From contig NC_045149.1 in NCBI RefSeq assembly GCF_008831285.2, positions 18,801,035-18,865,034 of the forward strand: DNA of 64,000 nucleotides, read 5' to 3'. The notes under the pieces are model-generated. The model did not search any database, was not told where the DNA came from, and worked only from the letters and a program-made list of their open reading frames with translations. The stretch's first letter is position 1. Each line of letters starts with the position of its first letter. Position numbers and translations under genes: made by a program. Source of the DNA: Nymphaea colorata (lineage: Eukaryota > Streptophyta > Magnoliopsida > Nymphaeales > Nymphaeaceae). Shown piece by piece: positions 13,061 through 25,879 of this stretch.

Positions 13061-16000
13061 AATCTTCCGCGATTCAGAAGGCCACCGCTTTGCTTTGTGC
13101 TCGTGCGTCTGCGTGTCCCTGCTTTTCCCTTCCTTTGGTCATTTATTGGTTTACAAATACGCTCTTCGTGGGATTCGAGGAGGGAGAAGAAAAATGAAAA
13201 AGGAAGAAAATGAAGAAGTAAGAGAAGAGACAGAGAAAGAGGGAAAGAAGAAGAAGAAGACGAAGGCGGAAGAATGACAGGGCAGAGAAGGGTGGTGAGG
13301 CAACGAAGCAGATTACAGAAAGGCTTTGTCCGAAACTTCCCACGTATTAAGCATCGACAGAAACACGCGCCAAAATTAGCCCGCCGATCTTGAACTCTCC
13401 CCCTCTCTCATTCTCTCCATCTGTATTCATTGCATTTTGTACTATCTTATTGATTAGTCATCCGCATGCTAAAGTCTTAGACATTTCTATATACATACAC
13501 ATACAAATGTAGATATATATGAGAAATTAATGAAATCAATCTGATTTTGAAATTGGTCTTTCAAAATATTTGTCTAATCAAACAGAAGAAAATAAAGTAG
13601 TTGAAATAATTAATGGGAAGAGAATGACTGAGTCCTCCCCATAATTTGCAATCAATCATTTTTAGAAATGTATTTTGACATGTTTTGAATTCTACCTTTG
13701 TAAACAGGTGGATGTGCCTAATAATACTTTTGTTTTTAGTTGTAAATCGTTACATATTTCTTAAAATATACTTTAGTTTTACCGTTAAAATAAACTGAGT
13801 CCTCCCCAAACGCATTAATTTGGCGTGCTTTAGCTCAACATATTTTAGCGGCTAGATTAATTATACAAGTCAATATCAAGAAAATATCCTCCAAAACTCA
13901 AATTATTGAATGGAAAAAAAAACGTGAGTTCAGAATTATTAAAATTAAATAATTTTGGGATGTTGTTGATGCCAAAAAAGCCCAAGTGGCTAATATTTGT
14001 AGTTGTAGTCGTTAATAAGAACAGAGGTTGTGACTGTGTAATAATTGCAGTCATTGCTTGGAAGTGGTGGGGATATGAGAGTTGCTTGTGGGGAAGAGGA
14101 ACCGCAAGCATCATCTGATGGGGAGAGTTGCTTGTGCTTTTATGGTGACAGAGACATTCTTCTTTCAATGGTTGAAACTGGAGATGTTGTTTGTTTGTCG
14201 ACCAAGGATCGACCAAGGAAACCGCATTTAGGCCGAGAGACTTTGTTGCTTGCTTGATCGATGATGTAAAACCCAGAGACCACGAAATTTACTTTGGCGC
14301 TCTTATTATCGAATGTGCGATGAAGTTTGGTCCACCGACGTGAGATAGTAGCTGCCAAATGATCGATTACTAGTTTGAGTGGTATGGGACTTTTACGGTT
14401 AAGGGGAAGGGGGCTTCGGCTCTAACTCAGGCAGTGGGATGCTCTTCTCGCTCATCTCGAAGAAAAATCCTAGTATGGTAACACGAGATCTGAATCTGGG
14501 TAAGTTGAAATGTATAAAGTGGTTATGACTTGTCAATTTCAAGACGGTATATGGTCGGGTCCCCTTTGGCAATCCGTGTAATTGGGTTGTACAATGCCAT
14601 CTACATCGGGTGGTGCATGCAGAGGACAGAGACAGAATAAGACATTATATATATAGTTAACAAATTTTCAATTGGTCATGTAACAGTAACAGAAGTTTCG
14701 TGGCCGGACCATTATCGGTATTGACACCATTAATTTTGCTATGCTGTCAAAGAAAAAATACTATTTTTCTTAGTGAGTGAGAGGCTATCCCCCTATTCTA
14801 GTGAAGGTTAAAACGTCCAAATTTTCGATATACTTCAACTTGCATATCAGTGTCTTATTTTTACAGCATAAATAGTTGATGTTATAGGAGTTTGAAGCAG
14901 AGACTAGACTAGCCACCTATGGGTCCCTGCTCCATTTGTTGTGCCAACCCTTTGAAAAAAATGTACTAAACATGAAAAAGGTTGCTTATAATAGGTTTTA
15001 GACTCCAGATGTTGCCGTTAAATAATATTTATAGCGACTACTCCATTTTAAAATAATTAAACCTCATTTTCGTCGTATTTTGAGGATGGGCCCCCAATAT
15101 TAGCAATATTAATACAATTCATATGTTTTCTTCCATTTAATCATATAGGACATGGCTTTAGATTAGGCTAAACGCTCTTAATGGGGACTTCACAAAGACC
15201 ATCTAAGGACGGGAAAGTGACACAAAACGCCACTGAAAAGGGCCAGAGATTCCCTTTTTTCTAATGCATTGTTTATTCCAAAGCTTGAAAAAAAATTAGT
15301 AACACGATAAGATTTATTTATTGAATCCTCGAGATAATCTTTGTCATGGAATATTAAAATCTTTCCTGGTGACAAAGACAAACACGATAAAACAGAACGA
15401 TGGGGTTGCGCCCCCATTTAGGGATTATTAAATTTTCGTGGTGCTTTTTTTTATTTTATTTATTATTTTTTGAATGAGCAAAAGGGTTAGAGTGGGGTTA
15501 AAATGACACCATTAACATATGTCGTTTTGTAAAAATCAAGTTTTGTAAAAAACAAATTGTATTATTATTTTTTAATCCAGGTTTTGGTGACATTCAAAAT
15601 GGTGGTTTTCACCAAAATATTTGGCGCTTCTAAAAATATCATTATAATTAAAGTTGAGTTTTTCACAAACCCAGTTTTGATGGTCACCCAAACAAGATTT
15701 AAACTGCTTTTTAGATGTAAAGACAGTTCCAGGGTGTCATTCAGATGCCGAAAAATTACAGGTGTTTTTATGAATTAATTAATGTTGTTTATCAATCTCA
15801 CACTCGTCAAACACAAGACTGATTGTATAGTTTATGAGCAACTATTTTCATTATTAAATACCAAATGGCTCCTTAAAAAAAATATGCCCGTCTTTTGATT
15901 AGTTTAACCATGGTTAATAGCTTCTACATTTTGCTAAGAAAATAAACCACATGGGTCTTGACCTCAATTGTTAGCTTGGAATGACCAAGTGAAAAGGCAA

Positions 16001-16360
16001 AGATGAATTAATTTGCTAATCTTTACAAAATGAGAATCAATATGTCAATTAATGACTCATGAGGTCGGGAATCTGCAAACAGAAAAACTAAACCCTTCAA
16101 TCCACCAAACTCATTCGGGGAATTTGGTTCGTTATAATAATGCATTTGACAATGACTTTTAAAGAATATCATTATATATATATATATGAAAGCAGCATGA
16201 TCAAAATTCCATTCCATTTGATAGAATAATAAAATATTCTCCCTTTTAGCGATCCTGGAATGAACAAATTATCGTTGATCAGCATTGCATGTGGACACTA
16301 ATCTTAAAGTTATTCTTTGCTAGGCTGATTCGCATATCTATTCTTACTGTTAAAAAAAAA

Positions 16361-16411
<51 letters not shown>

Positions 16412-16639
16412 AAACTTAGGCCATACATTCATTAAGGCATATTGGTATGTGCATATTTATTCAACAAACTAAAATTTAAGATATATGTACATACATTTAT
16501 GTATATTAGGTTAGAATTTATAGGGTTGGTGTTACTTAGAGAGCAAGGTTTGGTTTGAAGTTTGGGCTGTGAGGGAGGAGTTGTATCTGTTGGGTTGACC
16601 AAAGAAGGTTGGCTGCCTGTTCAGGAAATGGGTGGCAGT
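13061..16639. other. Intergenic DNA, no gene recognised
   Basis: AT-rich DNA with short open frames in every frame and none resembling a known family. Near 13365-13380 the bases CGCGCCAAAATT form an E2F-like site (TTTGGCGCG on the minus strand) about 300 bases upstream of the DENN leader. Around 15580-15780 lie phrases such as GGTGACATTCAAAA and GGTCACCCAAACA, which recall the hAT-like debris seen at 42.5-42.8 kb. I see nothing else that I can support. Confidence 0.5.
16362..16410. repeat. (AT)n microsatellite
   Basis: An uninterrupted TA/AT dinucleotide run of about 48 bases in intergenic DNA. Shorter AT runs follow near 16775, 16810 and 16972, and another at 18885-18912. Confidence 0.9.
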
Positions 16640-16717
16640 TTACGGCTGGCTCCAGAGTGGACACCCGACCCGATAAGTCAAACCGCCCTCACTGGTCATC
16701 AATTCGTTATCTGTCAC
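16640..16717 (-). pseudogene. Orphan exon-like segment, possible terminal exon or gene relic
   Basis: On the minus strand a good acceptor (TTTTGCAG) at 16718-16719 is followed by a 25-codon open frame ending in TAA: VTDNELMTSEGG, then LTYRVGCPLWSQP. The composition looks protein-like rather than random. No matching upstream exons were found between 16.7 and 18 kb, and I do not recognise the family. It may be the last exon of a degraded gene, a captured fragment, or chance. Confidence 0.25.
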
Positions 16718-18880
16718 CTGCAAAAAACAAAATAATAAAATAATTACTGTTATATAATTTAATATATATATATATAAAAACTATAAATTTGGCCCCAACA
16801 AGTTGGCCAAATATATAATATATATATATAATTGAATTATAGTTTTAGTTTTATAAAGTCACCTAGTGTTCGATCCAACATGTCATTTTCGTTATTAAAC
16901 ATTAATTTACATTTTTTTTTCTAACTGGATGACTCCTAATAATCAAAATCATAATTCACTTACTCAGGCATATATATATATATATATATTATGCATTTTT
17001 GTACAATTGAACTAAAAGAAAGGACTGAAATCCACGGGACTTTATATTGATCGGACCACGTGAATTGTCGCGTGCATGGAAAAGGGAATACATCGTCTGA
17101 TGTAGTGTGAAAAAGAGAATACATTGTATCCACAGGGATAAAAAGTCGACGCGGCAACAACACGGGAAGATTTTATCTCCCCCAAGGTGTAAACGAGCTG
17201 AACTCGTCTTGGAACTTAGACTTGTCAAGTACATAAAATCGGATATTAATTCATGCGAGATTTTTTTTCGAAAAGGGAAAAAACTGGATCTGACCATCGA
17301 TGGATCCAGACTTAAAATGATCGAGATTTGGATTACACGTAGATTCAAAAATATTTGTTGTTAAGCATGTCATTAAGTTCAGATTAATTGATTTAAGAGG
17401 CCCGAAAGAGCGCAAAAACTTAGAATTGTGAGCAACTATCTAATGTCAGTCCAGTGTTGCACATTGATGTAAGAATTGTATTAAAATCCGCATATATGGT
17501 TTTCAGACAAGCACATTCAAGTGATTATCTGTTGACAAATTTCGTGGAGAAAAAAGCCAAACTAAATTTATTGATTGTTTAAACGTTCTTCATTTTCTAT
17601 GCAGATTAATTCTTTGTCCCGTTTCTTGGTCTAATATTTGAAAATAATACTTAGGGGTTGGCTAAGATCTTCAGGTCATTGAAAGTACATATAAATATAT
17701 GAATTGAAATGAAAAGTAGCGTGAGCTAGTAAGGTGCATAATATATGCATATTTAATGGTTGACTCTTCTAGATGATTATCTAGAGATATTGCTTGAAAT
17801 ATTTATAATGTATATCCTTCATGAGACACAAATAAATTTGAAAGCAAACGGCCACTTTGTTTATATCTTCAGATCCAGTACGTGGGCAACCGTACCCATA
17901 TTAACCAGCTGCAGCTAGGGATAGCCTTTTTATAAAAGGAAACAAGGCACTTGACTCTTGCGCACGATACATCGGTCAACTTAGGAAAAAAAAATAATAC
18001 CAAGTTAAGATCTTAGAGAGCCATTTATCTAACTTAGTTTCGAAACCCTAATGAGCACGCGATTATCACATGATTTAACTTTCTAATCTTAAGATTATCT
18101 CAAATCTGCTCCTAAACAAGATAACAGATCTATCTACTTTGAATTCATAAATTTATATGTAAATTCCAAAATTTTTAGTTTAGCACATATAAAAAATTTG
18201 AAAGATTCTATATCTGTCGCTATTAATTGAAATCTTGAAGCTATAGTTTGATTTATGCAACAAAAAATTTCTAGCTCCGCCCTTCACGGAGACTATTTTA
18301 GCTTGGAAGCATCATCAGTCTCTTTTTTATGTGAAGTCCTGTAGAGTGATAGGGCATGTAGTTTAGTTAAGAACATGCATACAACTTAAACAACATATAG
18401 AATAGTAACTAATCACTTGATTTAGTGAAGCAGCGGAATGGCACATGGGCTTTGAGTTATTTGAATGCATAAAAGATTGGGTTAAATAATTGCATGTCAG
18501 ATTTTACTTTTTTGGATGGTGCTACAGAAGTCAATGCTTGGCTATTCAATAGCATGTGTTGCTCCCTCTGTTTCAATCTCCAAGAAAGAAAGAGATTGAA
18601 GAGAGAGAGAGAAAGAAAGGAGAAAGAGAGAGAAAATTTTCATACTGTGGGCACATTGTTTAGTTTTCATAGGGCAGACAGGTCTGTCTTAATTTAGTAA
18701 GAGAGTGGATTCCTTGGGAGAAGGGGACAACCAAAAATCCTGTTTCAAAACCAATGAATAACACATCAACTCAACTCCCAATAGTAGTGTTCATAGGAAT
18801 CCAAGAAGAGATGCACTCAATATATATTAGACTTCATTCAAAATACATTAAACTAATTTTCTTTTTAACAAAATATACAA

Positions 18881-18913
<33 letters not shown>

Positions 18914-18959
18914 CAAAATATTTTGAATGGAGTCACCCAACCATTTAATTAGAGCTATG
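16718..18959. other. Intergenic DNA, no gene recognised
   Basis: AT-rich sequence with scattered TA microsatellites and a GA-rich patch at about 18590-18640. No open frame resembles a known family on either strand. Confidence 0.5.
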
Positions 18960-19815
18960 TCATCTAGGTGCGGGGTGCGGGTGTTGGTACGGCACATTTC
19001 AAAAAATTTAGGTGGGGCGGTGCGGTGAGAGTATTTATTATTATTATTATTATTTTATAAACAAATACAAGCATTATATATAATATATTATATCAGATCC
19101 AAAACAAATATCCAAACTTAGATATGTTGCTTTAATAAGTAATATCTGATCCGATCCGGAGTTTATATTTGACTCAATATCATAACTGATACAGAGTTTA
19201 TGTATCGAGCATTACGGCCATCATGACCCAACGCGGGTTCCCCTTCTCCTCTTCCTCTTTGTCTCCCCTTTTGTTGCCCTCTCATTCGCTTTCCTCTTTG
19301 TCTCCATTTTCGTTGCCCTCTCATTTCGCAGGTGAGCATACATCCGATGCAGAGAAGAAGAGAGAAGAAGAAGGTGGAGGAAGGAGCAATGGCAGCGGCT
19401 ATTAGGGTAACTAGGTTTTTCTCTTTTCCATTGTTTCTCCCTTCCTTCTCATCCTGTTTCGCTCGAGCCCTCTCTGTTTGCACTCTCTTCCTCTCACTGT
19501 CTCACGCTCCTCACTCGCCCTTTCTTCGTCTCGTCTTCAGTCTCCCTCACTCTTGCTCTCCCTGTTCCCCCAAAGCGTGTCATCTCTCTCCCTCTGTCCC
19601 GAGCTCTCGGTCGTCCCTCTTCTGCACTCTCTCACTCCTGCAAGCTCTCACGCCCTCTCTCATGCACTCTCTTTCCTCTCCCTACCGCCCTATCTCCCTC
19701 ACTCTCTCTCCCCTTACTGGTGCGGTTTGGGTGCGACCTCCTTGAGCAGGTACGGTTTGGGTGGAAATTTGGGTCACACCCGCATCTCATCGACGCGGGT
19801 CTACCGCACTGTAGT
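18960..19815. mobile_element. Possible degenerate insertion with GGTGCGG-rich ends and a CT-rich core
   Basis: The left margin has repeated GGTGCGG/GGTACGG words (18968-19030). The right margin has similar words on both strands (19720-19812). Between them lies a strongly pyrimidine-rich tract (about 19235-19710) that gives long Ser/Leu/Pro frames in several phases, an artefact of composition. This could be a non-autonomous transposon or a captured promoter fragment; no transposase is visible. Confidence 0.25.
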
Positions 19816-20423
19816 GACTCATAATTAGAGCCATCCAGATGATGAATGGTTGAAGAGAAAAACAAAACAAAAGAATCTAAATTAATATTAGACAACAAAA
19901 ATATTCACCGTATTTATTCAATTTTGTTATATACACAACCCACATTTTTCAAAACTGACGTATTGGTACCCAAACCTAGAATAGTATCCATGTTACTAGC
20001 AACAGAAAGGACACCAAAATTAGTGCAATGTGACGACCAGCTTTTAATCCCGATTCAATCCTGCCGAGAGACGTCCCGGTCATGGTCTGTCACATCCAAA
20101 CAATGGCAGTGAGTCGGACCAAACAGGGGCGCTGTGAGTCAAGTCTGCGGAGCCTTTTTATCTTGCTGGCCAGGGCGGGGGCCGCGGCCGGGGCCTGGCT
20201 AATGAACTTTACAACTGAACAAGCTAGACCGTGATTGTTTCATTTTATTCACTACCTTCTTTATTTTTGCATCTTAATTACCAGACCGGAGCTGGAGTCG
20301 CCATTTGATGTACAAGAGATGTCCGCCTTTAGGTTGCATTCGATTACTTTAGATCTTCCGTTTTGAAGTTTGGCCCTCCCACCAACGAGATTTCTACTGA
20401 CAGCTCAAAGCCGTCCGCAAAAC

Positions 20424-20476
20424 ATTTGCCGACGGCAAAAAACCTTCTTTGCCAACGGCCATGGCCGTCGGCACAA
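20424..20476. mobile_element. CACTA-type subterminal repeat relic
   Basis: The words TTTGCCGACGGCAAA and GGCCATGGCCGTCGGC form opposing copies of the TTTGCCGACGGC motif that is typical of subterminal repeats in plant CACTA (En/Spm) elements. Only this short piece is visible, with no transposase frame nearby. Confidence 0.4.
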
Positions 20477-20479
20477 TGG

Positions 20480-22002
20480 GTATTTGTCGTAGACATGTTT
20501 ACGACATATGTAACATAAAAGCGCCTCAAAAGCACCTGAAATGCTTGCCTACTGGTATTAATATATGTAAACATTTGTGTGACATGTATTGTGCTTTGAA
20601 GTACTCATCCTGTATGCTTTTCCGGAGAAACGTTGCCTAGGCTCCAATTCAGACTTATGGAAAGCCTGTCCCACGCAAACATGGTACAAGATTGAAACCA
20701 AGACAAGAAAATGAATGTGACCAATAAACACGCAAGCGATGTAAGGGACAAAACTCACAAATCAAACCAGCATACAACATGTTTATAGAACTGATGATTA
20801 GAAGTGCAGGCGTCAACTCCATGTACTTCAAAAAGGAACCCATCAACATGCAAGTTGAAGCGTGGTGAAGGCGGCATCATAGAGTACGGAAAACAGGTCT
20901 TGGATGGGGACTTGGCCTTCAAACGGTCGGTGAAGAAACTCAGATAACATGATGACGAGATTGAAACCCGACCTACGAACTTCAACTTAACCACCTTCAC
21001 ATTGCCAAATTCTAACCATATTTTAGAAAAATATATTCCACTGTCTCCGAATAAATACTTTGACTATAAGGGGACGTTTGCTTAACCTAGATTTGAAGAT
21101 CGAGTGATGGATTTGAACTTTCAATGCATTGAAGAATGAATATTTTCAAATGTGTGCAACATTAACGTAGACTCCAAATGATTTTCCCGCATATGTGTAG
21201 ACACTTCAAATTTTAACAGGTCAAAACAACCATTTTATCTCCCATGAATGGGAATTTGAATGGGGTTTTCGAAAGACTTTCAAAGGTAGGGTAATGAATT
21301 ACAACAAACCAAATCATATCAATCTTTTCTTGTGCTTCTCCTGCGTGGGGTTGAAGAGACTTGTGATAAGGAATACCTCTTATAGTTGCAAGGTCGAAGT
21401 GGACTTACCAACCCGAGATCTGCTAGTTGGTAGTCAGCTTAAGAAGAGGAAGAAGTAGTTAGCAAGCTAAAAGGGTCTCGGATCATTTGTTTACTGGTTT
21501 GAAACACCAACTAATCGAATCGGTTGAGTTCAATTATAAAGGTGCAATTGGATCGGATTTGGATGCACAAACAAGAGATCACGTCGAATTTAGTTCGGCC
21601 CAAAATTGCAATAATTGAGTTGAATTGGATCCCTTTTGAGGCTTGACATAGTCCTGGCCAAGTTCAGGGTGAAAGTGGGCCTGGTTCATGTAAACTAGGT
21701 CTGGGTTTAGCTTCTCGCTAGACCAGATGTTGGGCTATGGGCTCTGTCCTGCCTCCCAGGTGCCGCGGCGTCCGCCGTTTTCTGGCGCAAACCTGACATG
21801 AGCGCTCCAATTCATACACATCTCTGTCTCCTTGGTTCGAGGACTCCCCGTCAACGACCTGAGGCCGTTCGTGCCTCATAAATTCATAATCGTGGCCTCC
21901 GCTTCCGCAAGTCTCCAATGGGGAGTTAGAAGCCACCGTTCGTTGAGGTGACCAGCAGCCACTAGGGAAGAGAGAGACCAAATCGGCCGTACCCACGAAG
22001 CC
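20480..22002. other. Intergenic DNA and upstream region of the small membrane-protein gene
   Basis: No gene is recognised. The 141-residue open frame on the minus strand (21718-22143) overlaps the first exon of the plus-strand gene and its GC-richer upstream DNA, so I read it as antisense. The last 250 bases are relatively GC-rich, as expected near a plant transcription start. Confidence 0.45.
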
Positions 22003-24869
22003 ATGATTGACAGTCGAATCCCCGGCGGAGCCGGCCATGGGACTCTGCAGCACGCGTTTCCCTGCCGGATTCGCTTCTCTTATAGGAACGCCACCGTCCT
22101 CGTCTGTTTCTTCAACATCGTGATCGCCATCCTTTTGCTCCACGCCTTTTTCGGGTCATCCGGTCGCAGATTTGCGCTCAGACGCGGCACTTGGGGTAAT
22201 CTGGTGGCACCAATTTGGCGTTGACGGTGTTTCTTCATTTCTTTAGTTTCCGCTTGTAGTTGTGTTTCTGATGAGTGGGTTCTTCGTTTGCCTTGTTAAT
22301 TGCTGTCAAGAATTGGAACTACAGGTAGAGACGCGTGGTTCCTCGTTTTCTGACGTACCATCTTGGATAAACTAAAAGCAACTATTTTCATCTTATACTT
22401 TTTAAACAAGAGCATAAAAGTTTGTACAACTTGAGCTTTATTTGAATAGATTGGTCTTATTGGCATCAGGTTTGAAGAGAACAAACTCACGGCTGCTCTA
22501 AGTTGTAGATTCATGATTAATGGCTACTTTTTGACAGATTAGTTTCATCTCCCGTGACGGGTGCGTTTATCATTTTAAAATGTGTTGATCACTGGTGCCG
22601 TCATGTGTATTCGTCTGTATTTTATATGTTTTTGTTCTTTTCGTGTGTGTGTATATGAGAATATATTTGACAAGAATGTTAACGAGCAGGACTGAACGTA
22701 TCTAGGTATGGAGCTTGGCCGATGTTTGCGGTTGTGTACATAGTTCGAAGGACATGAATTTGGTGGCATTTTCTATTTGGTTTTACAAAGACATTCTGGT
22801 ATTTGAAACGCTTCTTCTCATGCATTCTATATTTTCAGAATTGGTATTCGGTCTCAAGCATAGGAAAATTGATGTGTTGCAACGTTGCCTTCTATTAGCT
22901 GCTTCCAATTTCGTTCCATGCATGTGGTTGTGCACTGTAATTTGATAGCCTGCTCGCTTTAATTGTTCTGAGCTGAAAGTTTTTGTTATATAGAGATATG
23001 GATCATGTGGATGGTTATTGACTGCTTTAATGCTTGTCAAATGGTGGACTGAACTTGATCAATAATTGAAGTCCTGCTGTTAGAGCAGGCATTTCGTGCT
23101 TGAGTTATATATCAATATCATTATTTTTTAAGGACCATGTGAGCCTATCATGATGTTATTATCTCCAAGAACCACAACGCTCTAAGATCCTTTTACTTCC
23201 TTATGTTTAGTAATGAGTCACTAATTCAGATTGCACATGACAGAGGCTGAGGCACTGCGTCGGGCTATGGAGCCCTTGGAACTAATAAAGAGGGTAAGGA
23301 TGCTGGGGTTGTGCTAATGCTTTGGATACAGTTTCCCTTTTTTTTTTTGCCCTTCTGATTATTTCAGGTGACAGTTTGATACCTTACAGATTCTCACGTC
23401 TGCTTGTTTCTATTGCTTTGTTCAGGTTAAGGAAATCCAGGAAGAATTTTCTAGAGAGCAAGAGATAGTGGTGGTAAGTACCGGGCAAAGACAGAGCGCT
23501 GCAAGTGATCTTTCAAAAAGGCTAAAGGACTTTCAAGCATTAAATGATGCAAATAGCAAGAAAGGTAGCATCCAGTGAGCTTTTTTATGTTTGCCGGTTA
23601 CATCTTTTCTCTTTTCCTTTTTCTGTTTAGTGTACTTGCTGATATAAGCTGCTGTTATATTATGTTTATATAAATTGAAAGGCTAAATTTGTTCTTGAGT
23701 GACTGTGAGAGTCAAGAGACTTTGAACTGGAAAGAAAACTATATATCTTTGCAGGCACAAAAGGGGATGGCTCTGATTTTGTTAACAATGATTCAGGAGG
23801 GAAGACTGGATATGAAAGGCAAACAATATTGGAAAGCAATATTGGAAAAATGTTTTCCTTTTGATTTTGTACATTGGAACCTTTTATACTGCATATTCGT
23901 GAAATCAAACATAGGGATACAGAGTGTGGGAGGGTCCCTTTGTTTCACCGTTGTTTAACAGGAGAAGAAATCGTGAAGGGTATAGGATATAATATGAACA
24001 TAAACACATGCATGTTGACATTGAGGGCCACCATGGTTCTTTGTGGAAATTTATACTGCAGGGATCTAAAAATTGTAGGTATTCTGGGAGCTAGTGGTTT
24101 CTCTGCAGTTATGTAAATATAACTTGTCATTTTCTGGTAATAAATTTCCTTACCAAGAAAGAAGGTTCCTTGTTTATTCTGAATGTCACCCTCTTGATCA
24201 AACCTTTTTTGTAGTACGTACACTTGTTTTCAGCAAAGATGAACCTAGGATCTTCACTTTTCAAATAAAACTGGTGGACCTCACTTGCAAAATGGATCTT
24301 GTGCATGAGTTATGAAGAAGTGATGAAATTTGTTTTCCTTCTGCAGTCAATACAACCCCTTACCTTTTGGGTCCCTTGCCCTCTTCCTAATTTTCTTACT
24401 ACGGTTCTTGCTTCATGTTCAATGTATTTTCAAAGGGCAGCTGAACTGGAAGAATCTTGTGAACGGAATGATTCACTTTTCTCAGATGTTTTGGTGATCT
24501 CTAATAGAAGAGTGACTGCATAGTTTCACCCTCAACACTTGAGAATCCACTTTCTCAGATGTTTCAGTTACGAATGATTCATAAACCTGTTCATTTGAAG
24601 TATTCCCTGCCTTCTCTTTGTTAATTGTAGAGCTCTTGTGCTATTTATATATGCTTATTGAGTATTGAATTAATCTCCGTTTTCTGTGCCTGTACTAACC
24701 TCCACCTGCTTACTGGCTTTTGATTCTATCTTTATGTAAATCACTGACAAAGATGGAAGTTTCTATCGGATTGCACATATAACGCTGGATCTTCTTTCTG
24801 TGGACTGTAGCCCTTGAGGAGTGGCGCAGAAGGAAGATAGACCGAGCCAGACAGAAGAAAACTGATTAA
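22003..24869 (+). CDS. Small single-pass membrane protein, uncharacterised plant family
   Basis: Four exons fit by phase: 22003-22195, 23244-23293, 23426-23564 and 24811-24869, giving 146 residues. Residues about 26-52 (SYRNATVLVCFFNIVIAILL onward) form one hydrophobic segment preceded by basic residues. The rest is a charged, helical soluble tail: EALRRAMEPLELIKRVKEIQ, then DLSKRLKDFQALNDA, ending ALEEWRRRKIDRARQKK. I recognise the general pattern of a short plant transmembrane protein of unknown function but no gene name. The exon 1/2 junction is the weak point: using CAG/AGGCT at 23243/23244 keeps the frame, whereas the stronger-looking acceptor at 23229 needs a different donor. An AATAAA at about 25087 could serve as poly(A) signal. 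Confidence 0.65.
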
Positions 24870-25795
24870 AATGCATCAATTGCAGTACAGTCATGGTGAA
24901 GCAGATATTTTCTGTAAAAAGCTGTTCCCTAGCATTTGTAACCCATGTTATTTTTAGAGATCTGCCCTGTGTGTTGGGCAGGTATCTGTGAAGCTGGATT
25001 CTGCAGTCTCTGAATTGATTGTTGTGTCATCTACAATTCGATCTACGAAGCAAAATGCAAATATATGTCATATTAAATTTCAAGCTAATAAATCATATTA
25101 ACTTTCCAACCCGTTTTTTGGATTATTCAGAGCAGCAAACTGGTCTTTCTTGAGATTGAAATGAGGATCCTATGAAACTGCAGTCTTTGCATGAAAAGAT
25201 AAGCAATTTTCACTTTTTATCAGATACAACAAGCTTTATACAACTTTCTTATGCGGATCTGGTTCTAACAGAAAGTTTTCCAGTTGGGACTTCAACAGTC
25301 AATAGGATGTGAACTCAAATTTGGGTTCAAATATAGATCGAGATCAGGTCCAGTTCATTGAACTTCCTAACCTTGGTAAAGTTTCTTCTAATGGCGATGC
25401 CTAAGGAATCCTCTAACAACATAGATGTTAAGGAGTGTAGCCCCCTGCAAATCGAACCAAGGATGTGCCGCATAATGAGTCCCAGTCCGCTCATGACTTT
25501 GAACTTCCATTTTCGTCATGAAGGTTGGTGAGAATTTGGTAAAGAAGACAATGCGAAAGGTGTGAAAGATTTTGAATTGACATCTTGTTGTTGGAGCTTT
25601 TTTTAATGTTGCCGTCATAGAGTGGAGATTCATTTCAGTTAGAAACATAACAATAGTGCATGAAAAGTTTTATATGCGTTTAGCCCACGCATCTCGAGTG
25701 CAACGTGACCGCGAGGAGCTCGATTACCCTGGGAGTATTTGCTCAAGAAAAAAAACAAAAAAGTTGTAAATACTAGTTAGGAAAAGAAGAAGTAT
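24870..25795. other. Intergenic: 3' end of the membrane-protein gene, spacer to the tRNA
   Basis: It holds the probable 3'UTR and a spacer. No convincing open frame on either strand. Confidence 0.5.
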
Positions 25796-25879
25796 TGTCA
25801 GAAGTGGGATTTGAACCCACGCCCTCAACCGAGGACCAGAACTTGAGTCTGGCGCCTTAGACCACTCGGCCATCCTGAC
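25796..25879 (-). tRNA. tRNA-Leu (anticodon CAA)
   Basis: On the minus strand the gene starts GTCAGGATGGCCGAGTGG and folds as a class II tRNA. The 7-bp acceptor stem pairs GTCAGGA with TTCTGAC (one G-T pair). The anticodon stem is CCAGA/TCTGG around loop CTCAAGT, so the anticodon is CAA, reading UUG. There is a long variable arm, and the T-loop is GGTTCAAATCC. A-box and B-box internal promoter sequences are present. No intron and no encoded CCA, as expected for a plant nuclear tRNA-Leu. Confidence 0.95.

Noticed and set aside
19223-19828. Overlapping Ser/Leu/Pro-rich frames
   Set aside because: They come from one pyrimidine-rich tract open in several phases, with no domain and no consistent start or splice signals.
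21718-22143. 141-residue open frame on the minus strand
   Set aside because: It overlaps the first exon of the plus-strand membrane-protein gene and its GC-richer upstream DNA and resembles no family; best explained as antisense.
23666-24523. Several 60-90 residue frames inside the large intron of the membrane-protein gene
   Set aside because: They lie on both strands within an intron defined by in-phase flanking exons and resemble no known protein.
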